Under the pieces are notes generated by a model. That model made no database searches and was not told the origin of the DNA. It saw only the letters and a list, made by a program, of their open reading frames with translations. From positions 1,302,001 to 1,366,000 of the forward strand of contig CAVRYY010000001.1 in assembly GCA_963725655.1 (NCBI GenBank): a DNA stretch of 64,000 nucleotides, written 5' to 3'. This document shows positions 51,311 to 59,918 of the stretch, in pieces (position 1 is the first letter of the stretch; every line of letters starts with the position of its first letter). Made by a program: the position numbers and the translations under genes. Source of the stretch: CAVRXT01 sp963725655. Lineage in GTDB: Bacteria > Acidobacteriota > Terriglobia > Acidiferrales > UBA7541.

Positions 51311-51793
51311 TTAAAGCTTGTAGCCAATCTTGCGCACAAGTTCGTGCCGCGCCTTCGCGTCCTCGGGTCCCTCGACGCCGGCTGGAGACGAACCATCGAT
51401 CACGCCGACGATCCCCCGGCCTTGCGCGGTCTGCGCGACAATCACTTCCACCGGGTTCGCCGTGGCGCAGTGGATGGTGCATACCTCGAAGCAGTCGCGG
51501 ACGCGGCCCAGCACGTTGATTGGATAAGCCTGGCGCATCAGCAGGACGAAGATGTGTCCGGCTCCGATGGCCCGGGCGTTAGCGGTCGCGGCGCGGCGGA
51601 GGTCGTCGTCGTTGGCCTCAATGCGCGTAAGGCATGGCCCGGACGCCTCGTTGAAGGCCACGGCAAACTTTGCGCCGGGCACCGTATTGACCATCACCTC
51701 ATAGAGATCTTCGGCGGTTTTGATGAAGTGGGCGTGCCCTAGAATCAGGTTCGCGCCTTCGGGAATTTCCATTCGCACCGTAACGAAATCCAT
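51311..51793 (-). CDS. Adenosine-specific kinase family protein (DUF355)
   Basis: A 160-aa protein of the adenosine-specific kinase family (formerly DUF355), best known from archaea and some bacteria. Marks are ANLILGHAHFIKTAEDLYE, FAVAFNEASGPCLTR, AGHIFVLLMRQAYPINVL and the final ARHELVRKIGYKL. The family fold and adenosine binding are reported; the physiological role is unclear. ATG 51793 has GGGGAG five bases ahead and is chosen over GTG 51799. Confidence 0.82.
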   Translation of the reverse strand: MDFVTVRMEIPEGANLILGHAHFIKTAEDLYEVMVNTVPGAKFAVAFNEASGPCLTRIEANDDDLRRAATANARAIGAGHIFVLLMRQAYPINVLGRVRDCFEVCTIHCATANPVEVIVAQTAQGRGIVGVIDGSSPAGVEGPEDAKARHELVRKIGYKL

Positions 51794-52121
51794 GCCCACT
51801 CCCCAATCCGGGAACTTTTCCCAGAGCTAGAGCCGCAGTAGTCCGCCGCACCGCCCCGTTATGGGCAGACCGGTGGTCGAGTCGCAGCGAAGTCTATTAT
51901 CAGCAGTGTTGGCGATTACGGCAAGCGGCCCGGTGGCTTGGAAACCTGCGTGCTAGGATGAATATCGAAGCGAAATCAACTTCCAAAAAGAAACAGCCCT
52001 GCAATTAATGCACTTTTTACACGCGACGTTGAAGCATTTGTCACATCCATCGCGTAATACTGAAGTGGAGCAGAACCACCGTCGGCCGGTCTGAACGCCC
52101 GGCAGCTGTGAGGAGTGTTCG
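51794..52121. other. 328-base intergenic region, no gene seen
   Basis: This divergent spacer lies between the DUF355 gene and the PGPGW protein gene. It contains no believable ORF, tRNA or strong hairpin. An A/T-rich portion (about 51955-52060) probably holds the promoter of the PGPGW gene, but I cannot pick a convincing -35/-10 pair. Confidence 0.4.
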
Positions 52122-52517
52122 TTGGTCACTGGAACCGATTGCGTCGACGCGGAAAGGGAAGTCGGCCGACTCGCGCCGGAAGTCTCCCGCCTCGATCTGG
52201 AGGTCGCACCGCCTGTGTCTCCAGTGGTGTCTCCGGCCTTGTCATTGCCCGCCGCGGAACAGGGATCGGACGATATCTGGAACCGGACCCTGCAACGGAC
52301 CAAACGATATCTCAGAATCATTTCCGGCTTCGTGTTGCTCATTGCCGGAGCGGTGATGTTCTTTACTCCTGCGCCGGGCTGGATCGTCATTCTCGCGGCC
52401 CTGGGTATTCTCGCCGCTGAGTATGTCTGGGCCCGCGTATTGCTCGATCGCATGAAAGAGCAAGGCACCAAGATCCGTGACTTCGTTTTGCCTCGCCATA
52501 ACCCCGATCAGGTGTGA
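52122..52517 (+). CDS. PGPGW-family two-helix membrane protein
   Basis: A 131-aa protein. Residues 68-110 form two adjoining membrane helices around the family motif, here PAPGWIVILAALGILAAEY in place of PGPGW. A basic segment (RVLLDRMKEQGTKIRDFVL) follows. The first 50 residues are polar and Pro/Val-rich. The start is TTG 52122, supported by GAGGAG seven bases upstream; no ATG is available before the helices. Function of the family is unknown. Confidence 0.75.
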   Translation: MVTGTDCVDAEREVGRLAPEVSRLDLEVAPPVSPVVSPALSLPAAEQGSDDIWNRTLQRTKRYLRIISGFVLLIAGAVMFFTPAPGWIVILAALGILAAEYVWARVLLDRMKEQGTKIRDFVLPRHNPDQV

Positions 52518-52627
52518 GTTCCCGCGCTTTGTAACTGGCCCCGCCGATTCTTAGGAAATTCCGATGATCATCGCACGAGCTTACCTCAAGCTCCCCTCTT
52601 CAAAGCGGGAACTCCCGGTGCTCTGCA

Positions 52628-53962
52628 CTACTCCGCGAAGATGGGCAGGTGGAGCGGAGGCTGGACGTGAAAATCCATGCGCGCGATTTCTTCCAGCGCG
52701 CGACCTACCAACGATGTGCTGCACGGCTCCAGGGTGATTACAAAGGGAAGGGCCGAGTGCGGGTATCCCGGCTTTTGCAGGACGGCGTCAATGCTGATCC
52801 CGTGGCGCGAAAGCACCGTGGCGAGCGCGGCGATGATTCCGGGGCGGTCGTTGATAACCAGGCGCAGGTAGTGGCGGACGGTGAAATCTCCGCTGACGGC
52901 TTCGGGGATCTCGATGGGCGCCGGCGGGCGCGCTGTGCCGCCCCCGCTGCTGGCGATGGCGATAAGATCGGAGACCACCGCAACCGCTGTCGGATCTCCT
53001 CCGGCGCCAAATCCGGAGAAAACCATCTGCCCCGAAAATTCGCCGGTGGACGCGACCAGGTTTCGCCCGCCTTCCACGTGCGCGATCAGCGACGTCAGCG
53101 GCACCAGCGCGGGTTGGACGGCGGCAAACAGCTTGCCCGGTTCGCCTGAGGCGGCAGAAACTTTCTTCGCGGACGAGATTTGCCGAATGGTGCACCTCAA
53201 GTCGTGCGCGTAGGCGAAGTCCACTGCTTCGATGGCGGAAATAGGCCGGCAGGGAATTTGCTCGGCGCGGACGCGAATGTGCAGCCCGGCCTGGGTGAGG
53301 ATCACCAGTTTCGCGCGCGCATCGATACCATCGATGTCGCTCGATGGATCGGCCTCGGCGAAGCCTAGCTTCTGGGCTTCGGCCAGCGCGGTGGCGAAGC
53401 TCGCTCCGTGAGCTTCCATCTGCGTGAGAATGTAGTTACAGGTGCCGTTGAGAATTCCCTGGATCTGAAACAGGCGGTCGCCCGCCAGTCCCTGCTCGAT
53501 GCCCATGATCGCGGGAATGCCGCCCGCCACCGACGCGCCAAACTCGATCCGCTGCCCCGATGCGACCGCGAGCTCGACCAGTTCCGGCCCGGACTCGGCG
53601 ATGAGCAACTTGTTGGCCGTGACCACGGATTTACCGGCGCGCAGGGCGCGGCGAATCAGCGTACCCGCAGGCTCGAGCCCTCCCATCAGCTCAACGACGA
53701 TGTCGGCGTCGGAGGCCAGCACTTCGTCGAAGCTGTCTGTCCAGCGGATGTGCGCCGGCAGAGCATCGGACTTCTTGCTTTGCACGTTGCGATTGCAAAT
53801 CGATATCAGCCGCAGCGCCCCCGCGATATCAGCGCAAAGGATCTTGGCGACCGACCGGCCGACGGTGCCGAAGCCGACCAGGGCGACCTTCAGCGGGCGA
53901 GCCGCACTACCGGAGCCGGTCGTGCTGGCAGGGAACTCGGAGGACTGTGGGTTCTGGGTCAC
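52628..53962 (-). CDS. hom: Homoserine dehydrogenase with ACT domain
   Basis: Reduces aspartate semialdehyde to homoserine, the branch point to threonine and methionine. The NAD(P)-binding motif is VALVGFGTVGRSVAKI. The catalytic region contains ANKLLIAESGP, EFGASVAGGIPAI, GILNGTCNYILTQM and the family signature GFAEADPSSDIDGIDARAK. A C-terminal ACT domain (about residues 360-440, NDRPGIIAALATVLSRHGIS) suggests feedback control by threonine. The start is GTG 53962 (MTQNPQSS), giving 444 aa; the longer frame from 54028 covers promoter-like DNA and is rejected. It is a single-gene unit. Confidence 0.93.
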   Translation of the reverse strand: MTQNPQSSEFPASTTGSGSAARPLKVALVGFGTVGRSVAKILCADIAGALRLISICNRNVQSKKSDALPAHIRWTDSFDEVLASDADIVVELMGGLEPAGTLIRRALRAGKSVVTANKLLIAESGPELVELAVASGQRIEFGASVAGGIPAIMGIEQGLAGDRLFQIQGILNGTCNYILTQMEAHGASFATALAEAQKLGFAEADPSSDIDGIDARAKLVILTQAGLHIRVRAEQIPCRPISAIEAVDFAYAHDLRCTIRQISSAKKVSAASGEPGKLFAAVQPALVPLTSLIAHVEGGRNLVASTGEFSGQMVFSGFGAGGDPTAVAVVSDLIAIASSGGGTARPPAPIEIPEAVSGDFTVRHYLRLVINDRPGIIAALATVLSRHGISIDAVLQKPGYPHSALPFVITLEPCSTSLVGRALEEIARMDFHVQPPLHLPIFAE

Positions 53963-54056
53963 AAAAATCCCTTCGTACGATTGTGGAGTGGGTGATGGCC
54001 GGCGTGGGCAGCACTGGGTCCGCGCCAACGGACTACGAAACCTCGACTGCGCGAGA

Positions 54057-54085
54057 ATTGTATCAAGACCTGAGGGATCGGCGAA
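54057..54085 (-). promoter_or_regulatory. Extended -10 promoter of hom
   Basis: On the minus strand TTGATACAAT ends at 54057, an extended -10 (TGnTACAAT) with a weak -35 TTCGCC at 54080-54085 (17-base spacer). It would give a leader of about 85-90 bases before the GTG start of hom. The same TGATACAAT string precedes rimO. Confidence 0.45.
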
Positions 54086-54234
54086 GCTGGGTCTAGGGTA
54101 ACCACCTCAACGAATTACAGGACTCACCTGATGCCGCCGGCGCGTGCGGGCTGGGTAAACTTGTTGAGGAGCCTGCACGGTTGGTCGAAACAGGAGCGTA
54201 GCCCACGGCCCCAATATGGCAACGAGGAGAACTT

Positions 54235-54636
54235 ATGAATAGCTTCAAATGTCTTGCGCTAGCTGCTGTTGCTGGATTCTGCCTGACAGTGGCCGCCCCC
54301 AAAACACAGGCGGCTCAGGTCGAAGTCAGCGTTGGAGTGGCTCCTGAATGTCCCTACGGTTACTACGACGTCGCTCCTTACGGATGTGCCCCCTACGGCT
54401 ATTATGGCCCTGAGTGGTTCTCGGGCGGCGTATTCATTGGCGCTGGCCCCTGGTTCCACGGTCCGGCCAACTTCCACGGGCACGTAAATAACCGCTTTCA
54501 TCCCGAACACGGCTACAAAGGCCCGGTGCCCAATCGCGGCGACAAGCCCGAACCGGCGAAACGCTTGGATAAAGTAGACCACTTCAAAGCGAACGAAGTG
54601 CGCGATGGCCGCGGTCACGCAGTGGGGAAACGCTAA
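54235..54636 (+). CDS. Small exported Gly/Tyr/His-rich protein
   Basis: A 133-aa protein with a signal peptide (residues 1-26, ending TQA-A). The mature N-terminal part is rich in Tyr, Pro and Gly with two cysteines (ECPYGYYDVAPYGCAPYGYY), followed by a His/Phe-rich stretch (PWFHGPANFHGHVNNRFHP) and a charged C-terminal tail. I have seen comparable short secreted proteins often in Acidobacteria, but no function is known. The ATG follows GAGGAG. The histidines could bind metal; that is speculation. Confidence 0.7.
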   Translation: MNSFKCLALAAVAGFCLTVAAPKTQAAQVEVSVGVAPECPYGYYDVAPYGCAPYGYYGPEWFSGGVFIGAGPWFHGPANFHGHVNNRFHPEHGYKGPVPNRGDKPEPAKRLDKVDHFKANEVRDGRGHAVGKR

Positions 54637-54671
54637 GAACAGTCACGCGAACGCTGTAATAACCGGATCCT

Positions 54672-54697
54672 CCGCGAGGCGCTTGGGCGCCTTGCGG
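54672..54697 (+). terminator. Compact hairpin after the small exported protein
   Basis: CCGC-G-AGGCGC (54672-54682) pairs with GCGCCT-T-GCGG (54687-54697) as an 11-bp stem with one G-T wobble and a TTGG loop. There is no T tract, so termination is likely but not certain. The remaining spacer up to 55004 shows no gene. Confidence 0.5.
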
Positions 54698-55003
54698 CGG
54701 GATTTGGAGCAATTCCGACCACCTCCCGCAGAGCGGTCGTGCCCTCGAGCATTGATCTTATGAGCCGTCAGCCAATCCGTTCTCTTTCCTCTTCTGTTCG
54801 CTCGCAATTCAACTCTGAAAGCAGCGGCTCGGCTTAGGTTTCTGGTGGCCGTTATAGGCCAGGGAGCGTTCCTATACTATATTGTCGCCTTCCTGGGCAC
54901 GTCCCGACGCTTCAGGGAGACTTCGAGGCCCGGAGCAGGAACGCTCTCCTTAGGCCGTGCGTTGCCAATGTTCATGAGCTGTCTCCTGCTGGAGGGGTAT
55001 GAA

Positions 55004-55723
55004 ATGATGGAACGGATCGCAGACGTGGTGCCGCATCCCAGGGCCAGGATTACCGGCGTCGTCTACTTGCTCTATTTTCTGACGGCAATATCTTCCGAGG
55101 TGTTCATGAAAGGGCTGGTTGTATCCGACGACGCCGCGGCTACAGCGAACAACCTACTGGCGCACGAGCCTCTATTTCGGCTGGGTTTGGCTGCTAGCCT
55201 GATCGCTACCGCGTGGTACGTCGCTTTGACGGCACTCTTCTATTCCATGTTTAAGCCCGTGAATCGGAGCCTCTCGTTACTCGCGGCCTTCTTGAGTCTG
55301 GTGGGATGCGCCATTCTGGTTTTCGCCAGCGTCTTTCAACTGAGCCCCTTGGTCGTCTTGAAAGGCAGCCAGTACTTGAACGTATTTAACCTGGAGCAGT
55401 TGCGGGCCCTGGCGCTGCTGTTTCTCAACCTGCATAATCAGGCCGTTAATGTCAGCCTGGTATTTTTCGCATTGTATTGCCTCCTGATCGGCTACCTCAT
55501 CTTCAGGTCGGCCTTCCTGCCTCGAACTCTGGGAGTGCTGATGGTGCTTGCCGGTTTGGGTTGGCTCGCCTTTCTTTCACCTCCGTTGGCAAACCATCTT
55601 TCCCCCTACATTCAGATCTCCGGCTTCCTGGCGGAGGTATCGCTGATGATATGGCTCCTCGCGAAGGGCGTGAACGTTCAACGATGGAAGGAGCAAGGCA
55701 GCAACGCGGAGGCGCGCCAATGA
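55004..55723 (+). CDS. DUF4386 membrane protein
   Basis: A 239-aa membrane protein with about six to seven helices. The DUF4386 family is recognised by RITGVVYLLYFLTAISSEVF near the N-terminus and by the FLPRTLGVLMVLAGLGWLAF block near residue 175. Function is unknown. ATG 55004 is chosen because GGAGGGG lies about eight bases upstream; the longer frame from 54845 adds 53 residues with no membrane-family resemblance. Its stop overlaps the next start as ATGA, so the two proteins are made together. Confidence 0.82.
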   Translation: MMERIADVVPHPRARITGVVYLLYFLTAISSEVFMKGLVVSDDAAATANNLLAHEPLFRLGLAASLIATAWYVALTALFYSMFKPVNRSLSLLAAFLSLVGCAILVFASVFQLSPLVVLKGSQYLNVFNLEQLRALALLFLNLHNQAVNVSLVFFALYCLLIGYLIFRSAFLPRTLGVLMVLAGLGWLAFLSPPLANHLSPYIQISGFLAEVSLMIWLLAKGVNVQRWKEQGSNAEARQ

Positions 55724-56709
55724 GAGCCGCCATCTATAACAGATACGGACCTCCCGATGTAATCCAGATCAGCGAGGTGGAAAAGCCCGTTCCCAAGGAC
55801 GATGAAGTTTTGCTAAGAATTCGCGCGGCTGCGGTCAATCCACTTGACTGGCACTTCATGCGCGGCACGCCTTACGCCGTTCGCCTGATAGCCGGCTTAC
55901 GCAAACCAAAGGACACACGACTAGGCGTGGATGTGGCTGGCCACGTGGAAGCGGTTGGCAGGAACGTAACGCGGTTCAAAGCAGGCGACGAGGTGTTCGG
56001 CTCGTGCCGCGGGGCCTTCGCGGAATACGCGTGTGCTTCCGAGTCGGCGTTGGTCATGAAGCCAGAAAACGTCACCTTCGAGCAAGCTGCTTCTGTGGCT
56101 ATCGCGGCGTTCACCGCGTTGCAGGGTCTTCGCGACAAGGGCCACATTCAGCCCGGGCAGAAGGTCTTGATTAACGGAGCGGCGGGAGGCGTGGGTACCT
56201 TCGCTGTGCAGATCGCCAAGTCGTTTGGCGCAGATGTGACCGGCGTATGCAGTACCAGGAATTTGGAGATGGTCCGATCCATCGGCGCGGATCAGGTGAT
56301 CGACTACACCCGGGAGGATTTCACCAGGAATGCCAAACGTTATGACGTGTTTTTCGACGCCGCCGGGAACCATTCATTGTGGGCATGCAGGCGCGTCTTA
56401 AATCCCAAGGGGACATACGTCCCGGTCGGAGGATCGACTGATCGGTGGATGATTGGCCCGCTCGCTCGCGCGATCACCGCGTTAGTGTTGTCGTGGTTCG
56501 TGAGCCAGACGATCGTCGCATTCTTCGTCGCGAAAGCGAGCCACGAGGACCTGGCCATCATGCACGAACTCCTAAAGACCGAAAAGGTGACACCGGTCAT
56601 CGACAGGCGCTACCCATTGAACGAAGTCCCTGGGGCTATCCGGTATCTGGAAACGGGGCACGCCCGCGGAAAAGTAATAATCACTATGGAAGACAGCAAC
56701 AAGCCCTGA
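55720..56709 (+). CDS. Zinc-independent alcohol dehydrogenase / quinone oxidoreductase-like (MDR family)
   Basis: A 329-aa NAD(P)-dependent medium-chain dehydrogenase. The GroES-like domain has RAAAVNPLDWHFMRG and LGVDVAGHVEAVG. The Rossmann part has KVLINGAAGGVGTFAVQIAK near residue 150, which is typical of the quinone oxidoreductase branch. Cysteines for structural or catalytic zinc are missing. The C-terminal block RYPLNEVPGAIRYLETGHARGKVII is standard. The start at 55720 overlaps the DUF4386 stop. A hydrophobic stretch near residues 240-265 (ARAITALVLSWFVSQTIVAFF) is common in this branch. The substrate cannot be deduced. Confidence 0.88.
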   Translation: MRAAIYNRYGPPDVIQISEVEKPVPKDDEVLLRIRAAAVNPLDWHFMRGTPYAVRLIAGLRKPKDTRLGVDVAGHVEAVGRNVTRFKAGDEVFGSCRGAFAEYACASESALVMKPENVTFEQAASVAIAAFTALQGLRDKGHIQPGQKVLINGAAGGVGTFAVQIAKSFGADVTGVCSTRNLEMVRSIGADQVIDYTREDFTRNAKRYDVFFDAAGNHSLWACRRVLNPKGTYVPVGGSTDRWMIGPLARAITALVLSWFVSQTIVAFFVAKASHEDLAIMHELLKTEKVTPVIDRRYPLNEVPGAIRYLETGHARGKVIITMEDSNKP

Positions 56710-56867
56710 CGCGACGCTGCACCCGCGCCCGCTCCGTAGCGCGTCGCAAATCGCGTGAGCTCAGGAATAGAATACGCGGCTAGTGCCGCAGATTTTTGAT
56801 GCCACCAAACGTCAAGGAGTCCTGCCAAAAGGTATTCAAGGGCCCAGCACTCGGGCCCCGGAAAGGG

Positions 56868-56896
56868 TTGAGGGAACGGCGGTCAAAATGTACAAT
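56868..56896 (+). promoter_or_regulatory. Promoter of tRNA-Gln
   Basis: TTGAGG (56868-56873) and TACAAT (56891-56896) are separated by exactly 17 bases, about 48 bases before the mature tRNA-Gln 5' end. This agrees with a dedicated tRNA promoter. Confidence 0.6.
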
Positions 56897-56943
56897 GGTT
56901 TGCTCCTCCTCGACCTACGTCGATCGGCAATCCGCACAATGCT

Positions 56944-57018
56944 TGGGAGGTCGTACAATTGGCAGTACATCAGATTCTGGATCTGATTATCCTGGTTCGA
57001 GTCCAGGCCTCCCAGCCA
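56944..57018 (+). tRNA. tRNA-Gln (anticodon CTG)
   Basis: A 75-base cloverleaf with encoded CCA. The acceptor TGGGAGG pairs with CCTCCCA, discriminator G. The D arm is GTAC...GTAC. The anticodon stem TCAGA/TCTGA has loop TTCTGGA, giving anticodon CTG. The variable loop is four bases, and the T arm is CCTGG-TTCGAGT-CCAGG. Overlapping open frames in this stretch are therefore spurious. Confidence 0.95.
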
Positions 57019-57166
57019 ATCTTCCAGCAAGCCTAGCGAACCGCCAAATCCTGGGCCATATCCCCAACGCCCAACCCGGCGCACCTCTGAATTTCGTGTT
57101 CTCTTTGGCGTCGCGCGACCTAACCATGCAGGCCGACGTCATTTGCTGCGTTTCCGCTGATGCGTT

Positions 57167-57919
57167 CTAGGCGAGGTCGTCGAACGTCTTTATCGTGGGA
57201 TGTTGGGTCGAAGCGATAACTGCGTTCGGGGAACGGACTACCAGTGCCGTCTGCATTCCGGCGGAGCGCGCGGCATCCAATTCTTCTACGGTGTCCGATA
57301 GGAAGAGGAATTGATTCGTTGGGCTTCCGGAAACGAGCGCGATCTTGTCGTAGCTCTCGCTGCTCCGCTTCGCTCCTGCTCGGGTGTCAAAGAACGATTT
57401 GATGCTGGGCGTCAGATCGCCGAACTTGGTGCTGCGAAAAAGCATCTGCTGGGCCAGAGTGCTTCCCGACGAATAGATCGAAATTTCCAGGCCTTTCCGG
57501 CGCCAGCGGTCGAATGCCGGCGGAACATCTGGGTAGACTTCGCCGCGCAGGGTTCCGGACCGATAGCCTTCTTGCCAGATCAAGCCCTGCAGCGATTTCA
57601 GCGCACCGGCCTTGCTGTCACGATCCATCAGCCACAGTCCGTACCGCGCGGCTGAGTCAATCTCTGTCTCGGGCGCGGCCGTGCGCCATTCCGGCGGAGC
57701 TTTGCCTTCCCGCTCGTCGACGGTGTGTTGCGCTTTGAGGCCAGCCACACACGCACGGACCTCCCGCGTATCAACCGCTTTATGAAGAAATACGGAGAGA
57801 TTGTTTCTCGCGTAGCCAAACAGGGTCCGGAAGACAAAATCTACCGGGGTGGTGGTGCCTTCGATATCGAGCAGGATAATTCTGATCGCGGGTGATTCGC
57901 TGGGTGTAGGAGGGCTCAC
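57167..57919 (-). CDS. mtnC: Enolase-phosphatase E1 MtnC (methionine salvage)
   Basis: HAD-superfamily enzyme that enolises and dephosphorylates 2,3-diketo-5-methylthiopentyl-1-phosphate to the acireductone. The HAD motif I is LLDIEGTTTPVDFVF, with IYSSGSTLAQQMLF as motif II, and the FLSDTVEELDAARSAGM block carries the motif IV acidic residue. Length is 250 aa. The start is GTG, four bases after the mtnD stop, consistent with coupling. It makes the substrate that MtnD consumes. Confidence 0.92.
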   Translation of the reverse strand: MSPPTPSESPAIRIILLDIEGTTTPVDFVFRTLFGYARNNLSVFLHKAVDTREVRACVAGLKAQHTVDEREGKAPPEWRTAAPETEIDSAARYGLWLMDRDSKAGALKSLQGLIWQEGYRSGTLRGEVYPDVPPAFDRWRRKGLEISIYSSGSTLAQQMLFRSTKFGDLTPSIKSFFDTRAGAKRSSESYDKIALVSGSPTNQFLFLSDTVEELDAARSAGMQTALVVRSPNAVIASTQHPTIKTFDDLA

Positions 57920-57922
57920 GCG

Positions 57923-58492
57923 TTATTTCGCTGCTGGCTCGCTGGGCCGAATGTATGCCGGCCCCCAGCAGACCGGCTCGTAGCCGCGATCCACGCCACT
58001 GTTCGTGTAGAGCGGAGTCCAGCCCGTCGCGTCTTGGAACAGGCGAATCGCGCGAATGCGGCGGTCTCCGCAGAGATCGAACCAATGTTGGGTGCCGCGC
58101 GGAACGCGGATCAAGTCGCCGGCGACTACCTCAATGGCGACCACCGGTCCGTCCGCGGGATGAATGTGAAATAGGCCGCGGCCGGCGATGATGAAGCGCA
58201 CTTCGTCTTCGTCGTGAGAGTGCTCAATATTAAATCGGGCCAGCATGGTATCCAGGCCCGGCGTTTCGGAGTGGATGTCGATTACGTCCGCGGTCGCGTA
58301 GCCGTCCCGCTGCTTCAGGCGGTCGATCTCGACGGCGTAGGCGTGCAAAATCAGCTCGGGCGTCGCGTCGGGTGGCAGCCGAGCGTCCGTTTGCCAGCGC
58401 TCGTATTCGATTCCAATTCCCGCAAGATAATCGCGCACCGCGTTAAATTCCGTCAAAGTGCAGTCTTTTTCGGGGATTCGTACGATGGCCAT
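57923..58492 (-). CDS. mtnD: Acireductone dioxygenase MtnD
   Basis: Cupin dioxygenase of 189 aa. The metal site is seen as EHSHDEDEVRFI (two His and one Glu), with the fourth ligand in RGTQHWFDL. With Fe(II) the family yields the keto-acid precursor of methionine; with Ni(II) it runs an off-pathway reaction releasing carbon monoxide. Metal content here cannot be read from sequence. It sits between mtnB and mtnC in one operon. Confidence 0.94.
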   Translation of the reverse strand: MAIVRIPEKDCTLTEFNAVRDYLAGIGIEYERWQTDARLPPDATPELILHAYAVEIDRLKQRDGYATADVIDIHSETPGLDTMLARFNIEHSHDEDEVRFIIAGRGLFHIHPADGPVVAIEVVAGDLIRVPRGTQHWFDLCGDRRIRAIRLFQDATGWTPLYTNSGVDRGYEPVCWGPAYIRPSEPAAK

Positions 58493-58516
58493 GGCAATTT
58501 CCTTCGCGTGTAAATC

Positions 58517-59188
58517 TTAGTACCGATTTCCCGCAGAGCCATAGCGGACCAGCACTTCCATCAGGAACTCGATGATCTCCACGTGCCGCTTGGCTTCCCG
58601 GAGCGTCGCGCCCCAAGTGTAGAGGCCGTGCTTGCGAAGCAGCAGACCGTGAATCTCGGGCTGCTTTCCAAGCAAACCGGCAATCTCCACAGACAGCTCC
58701 TCCATGTTCTGCGAATTTTCAACGATTGGCAACCGTTCGGTATGCTGGTGCGAAGTGACCCCTTCGAGCCCCTTCAGCATTTCGTACCCTTGCAGCAATA
58801 CCGCGCCCCCGCCCGCATGCTCCTCCGAGAGGATAGTGCCGCAAATCGAATGAGTGTGCAGGATTGCGCTGGCGCTGGCGCTGCGCTCGCGAGCGATGGC
58901 CACGTGGACGAGGGCCTCCGCCGACGCCCGGTGCTTTCCGCGGACCACCTTGCCCGACGCGTCGATCTCCACAATTTGCGATGGCTCGACGCTGCCTTTG
59001 TCCAGTCCGCTCGCGGTGATGGCCAGGCGCAGCGGCTCACGCCCAACCACAGCGCTGAAGTTCCCACTAGTCCCGAAGACCCAGCCGCGGGAGTAAAACG
59101 CTCTGCTGATCACCGCAATTTCGCGGGCCGCCGCGCGAAAGGGCATCTCCTCTAGCAGGTGAGGTGTTCGCGGTTTACGCGGCGTCAT
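58517..59188 (-). CDS. mtnB: Methylthioribulose-1-phosphate dehydratase MtnB
   Basis: Class II aldolase-fold zinc enzyme that dehydrates methylthioribulose-1-phosphate. Family marks are GTSGNFSAVV and TASGLDKGSV near the N-terminus, the zinc ligands in ILHTHSICGT and the LLLRKHGLYTWGATL block, where a further His lies. At 223 aa it is full length. It lies 10 bases after the DUF4242 gene and 24 bases before mtnD. The mtnA isomerase and mtnK kinase or MTA phosphorylase genes are not in the window. Confidence 0.92.
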   Translation of the reverse strand: MTPRKPRTPHLLEEMPFRAAAREIAVISRAFYSRGWVFGTSGNFSAVVGREPLRLAITASGLDKGSVEPSQIVEIDASGKVVRGKHRASAEALVHVAIARERSASASAILHTHSICGTILSEEHAGGGAVLLQGYEMLKGLEGVTSHQHTERLPIVENSQNMEELSVEIAGLLGKQPEIHGLLLRKHGLYTWGATLREAKRHVEIIEFLMEVLVRYGSAGNRY

Positions 59189-59198
59189 GCTCTTGCGG

Positions 59199-59477
59199 TC
59201 ACGCTGTCTCCGCAGTCGTCGGGTCTATAATCGTCACGATCTCCGAGACGCGGTTTGCCGGAAATCCGCCCTGCCGCGCGTGTTCGCGGATCAGTTCGGC
59301 GTTGGGAGCGATGTAAACGCAATAAATCTTGTCGCCGGTGACGTAACTTTGCACCCACTGAATTTGTGGGCCCAGAACTCGCAGGACCGAACAGGATTTT
59401 TCCGAGACTCCCTGAAGCTGCGCCGGTGTTAGCGCGCCGGCTCCAGGAATTTCGCGCTCGATCAGGAACTTGGGCAT
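59199..59477 (-). CDS. DUF4242 (nickel-binding-type) small protein
   Basis: A 92-aa protein of the DUF4242 family, recognised by MPKFLIEREIPG, VQWVQSYV-like stretch (IQWVQSYVTGDKIYCVYIAP) and the EHARQGGFPANRVSEIVTI end. A Streptomyces member has been described as nickel-binding. It is the first gene of the operon with mtnB, mtnD and mtnC. A link to the metal state of acireductone dioxygenase is attractive but is inference; alternatively the gene is a passenger. The ferredoxin-like (dimeric alpha/beta barrel) fold expected of the family fits the size. Confidence 0.8.
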   Translation of the reverse strand: MPKFLIEREIPGAGALTPAQLQGVSEKSCSVLRVLGPQIQWVQSYVTGDKIYCVYIAPNAELIREHARQGGFPANRVSEIVTIIDPTTAETA

Positions 59478-59540
59478 GTGCTCTCCTCTGGCTCAACGTG
59501 CATGGAAATTATTTCGGGAACAGCGACTCCCGGGAGTGCA

Positions 59541-59569
59541 AAAGTACATCTAGGCGCTTATTGCGTCAA
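59541..59569 (-). promoter_or_regulatory. Promoter of the methionine-salvage operon
   Basis: On the minus strand TTGACG (59564-59569) and TACTTT (59541-59546) are separated by exactly 17 bases, about 64 bases ahead of the DUF4242 ATG. A small palindrome ACTCCCGGGAGT lies in the leader. I see no SAM riboswitch in this short leader. The rest of 59570-59918 has no intact gene. Confidence 0.55.
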
Positions 59570-59918
59570 CTGCCCACGGGGTCGGTTCTTTACGCTTGCG
59601 TACGCGCGGCTGCTCGCCGCCGACCACGCCGCTCGGTAATCGAACGGATACTTTGAGACGTGCGATTTGGTAGCCTAAAGTCCGATGCTCGAACGTTACT
59701 TGGCTCCCCATGGCCCTGCTAAAAATGGATGGGAATCGAACGCTAGTTTCCAATCCAGGCGCCCGTGGGGATTAGAAATCGTATATCCAACAAAACAAAC
59801 CACAAGCGGGTTCTGAATCCAGGCGAATTGCAGATTTTGGCGCGCGGTACAGCGCCGGCAATGAATACCCAGGAGGGCACGGTGAAAGCGATTCGTTTCG
59901 GGATACTAGTAAGCGGCG

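Noticed and set aside
56796..57170. Open frames across the tRNA-Gln region
   Set aside because: They read through a tRNA with a complete cloverleaf and its promoter.
59478..59540. SAM riboswitch in the leader of the methionine-salvage operon
   Set aside because: The leader is only about 64 bases and shows just one small palindrome, too little for any SAM riboswitch class I know.
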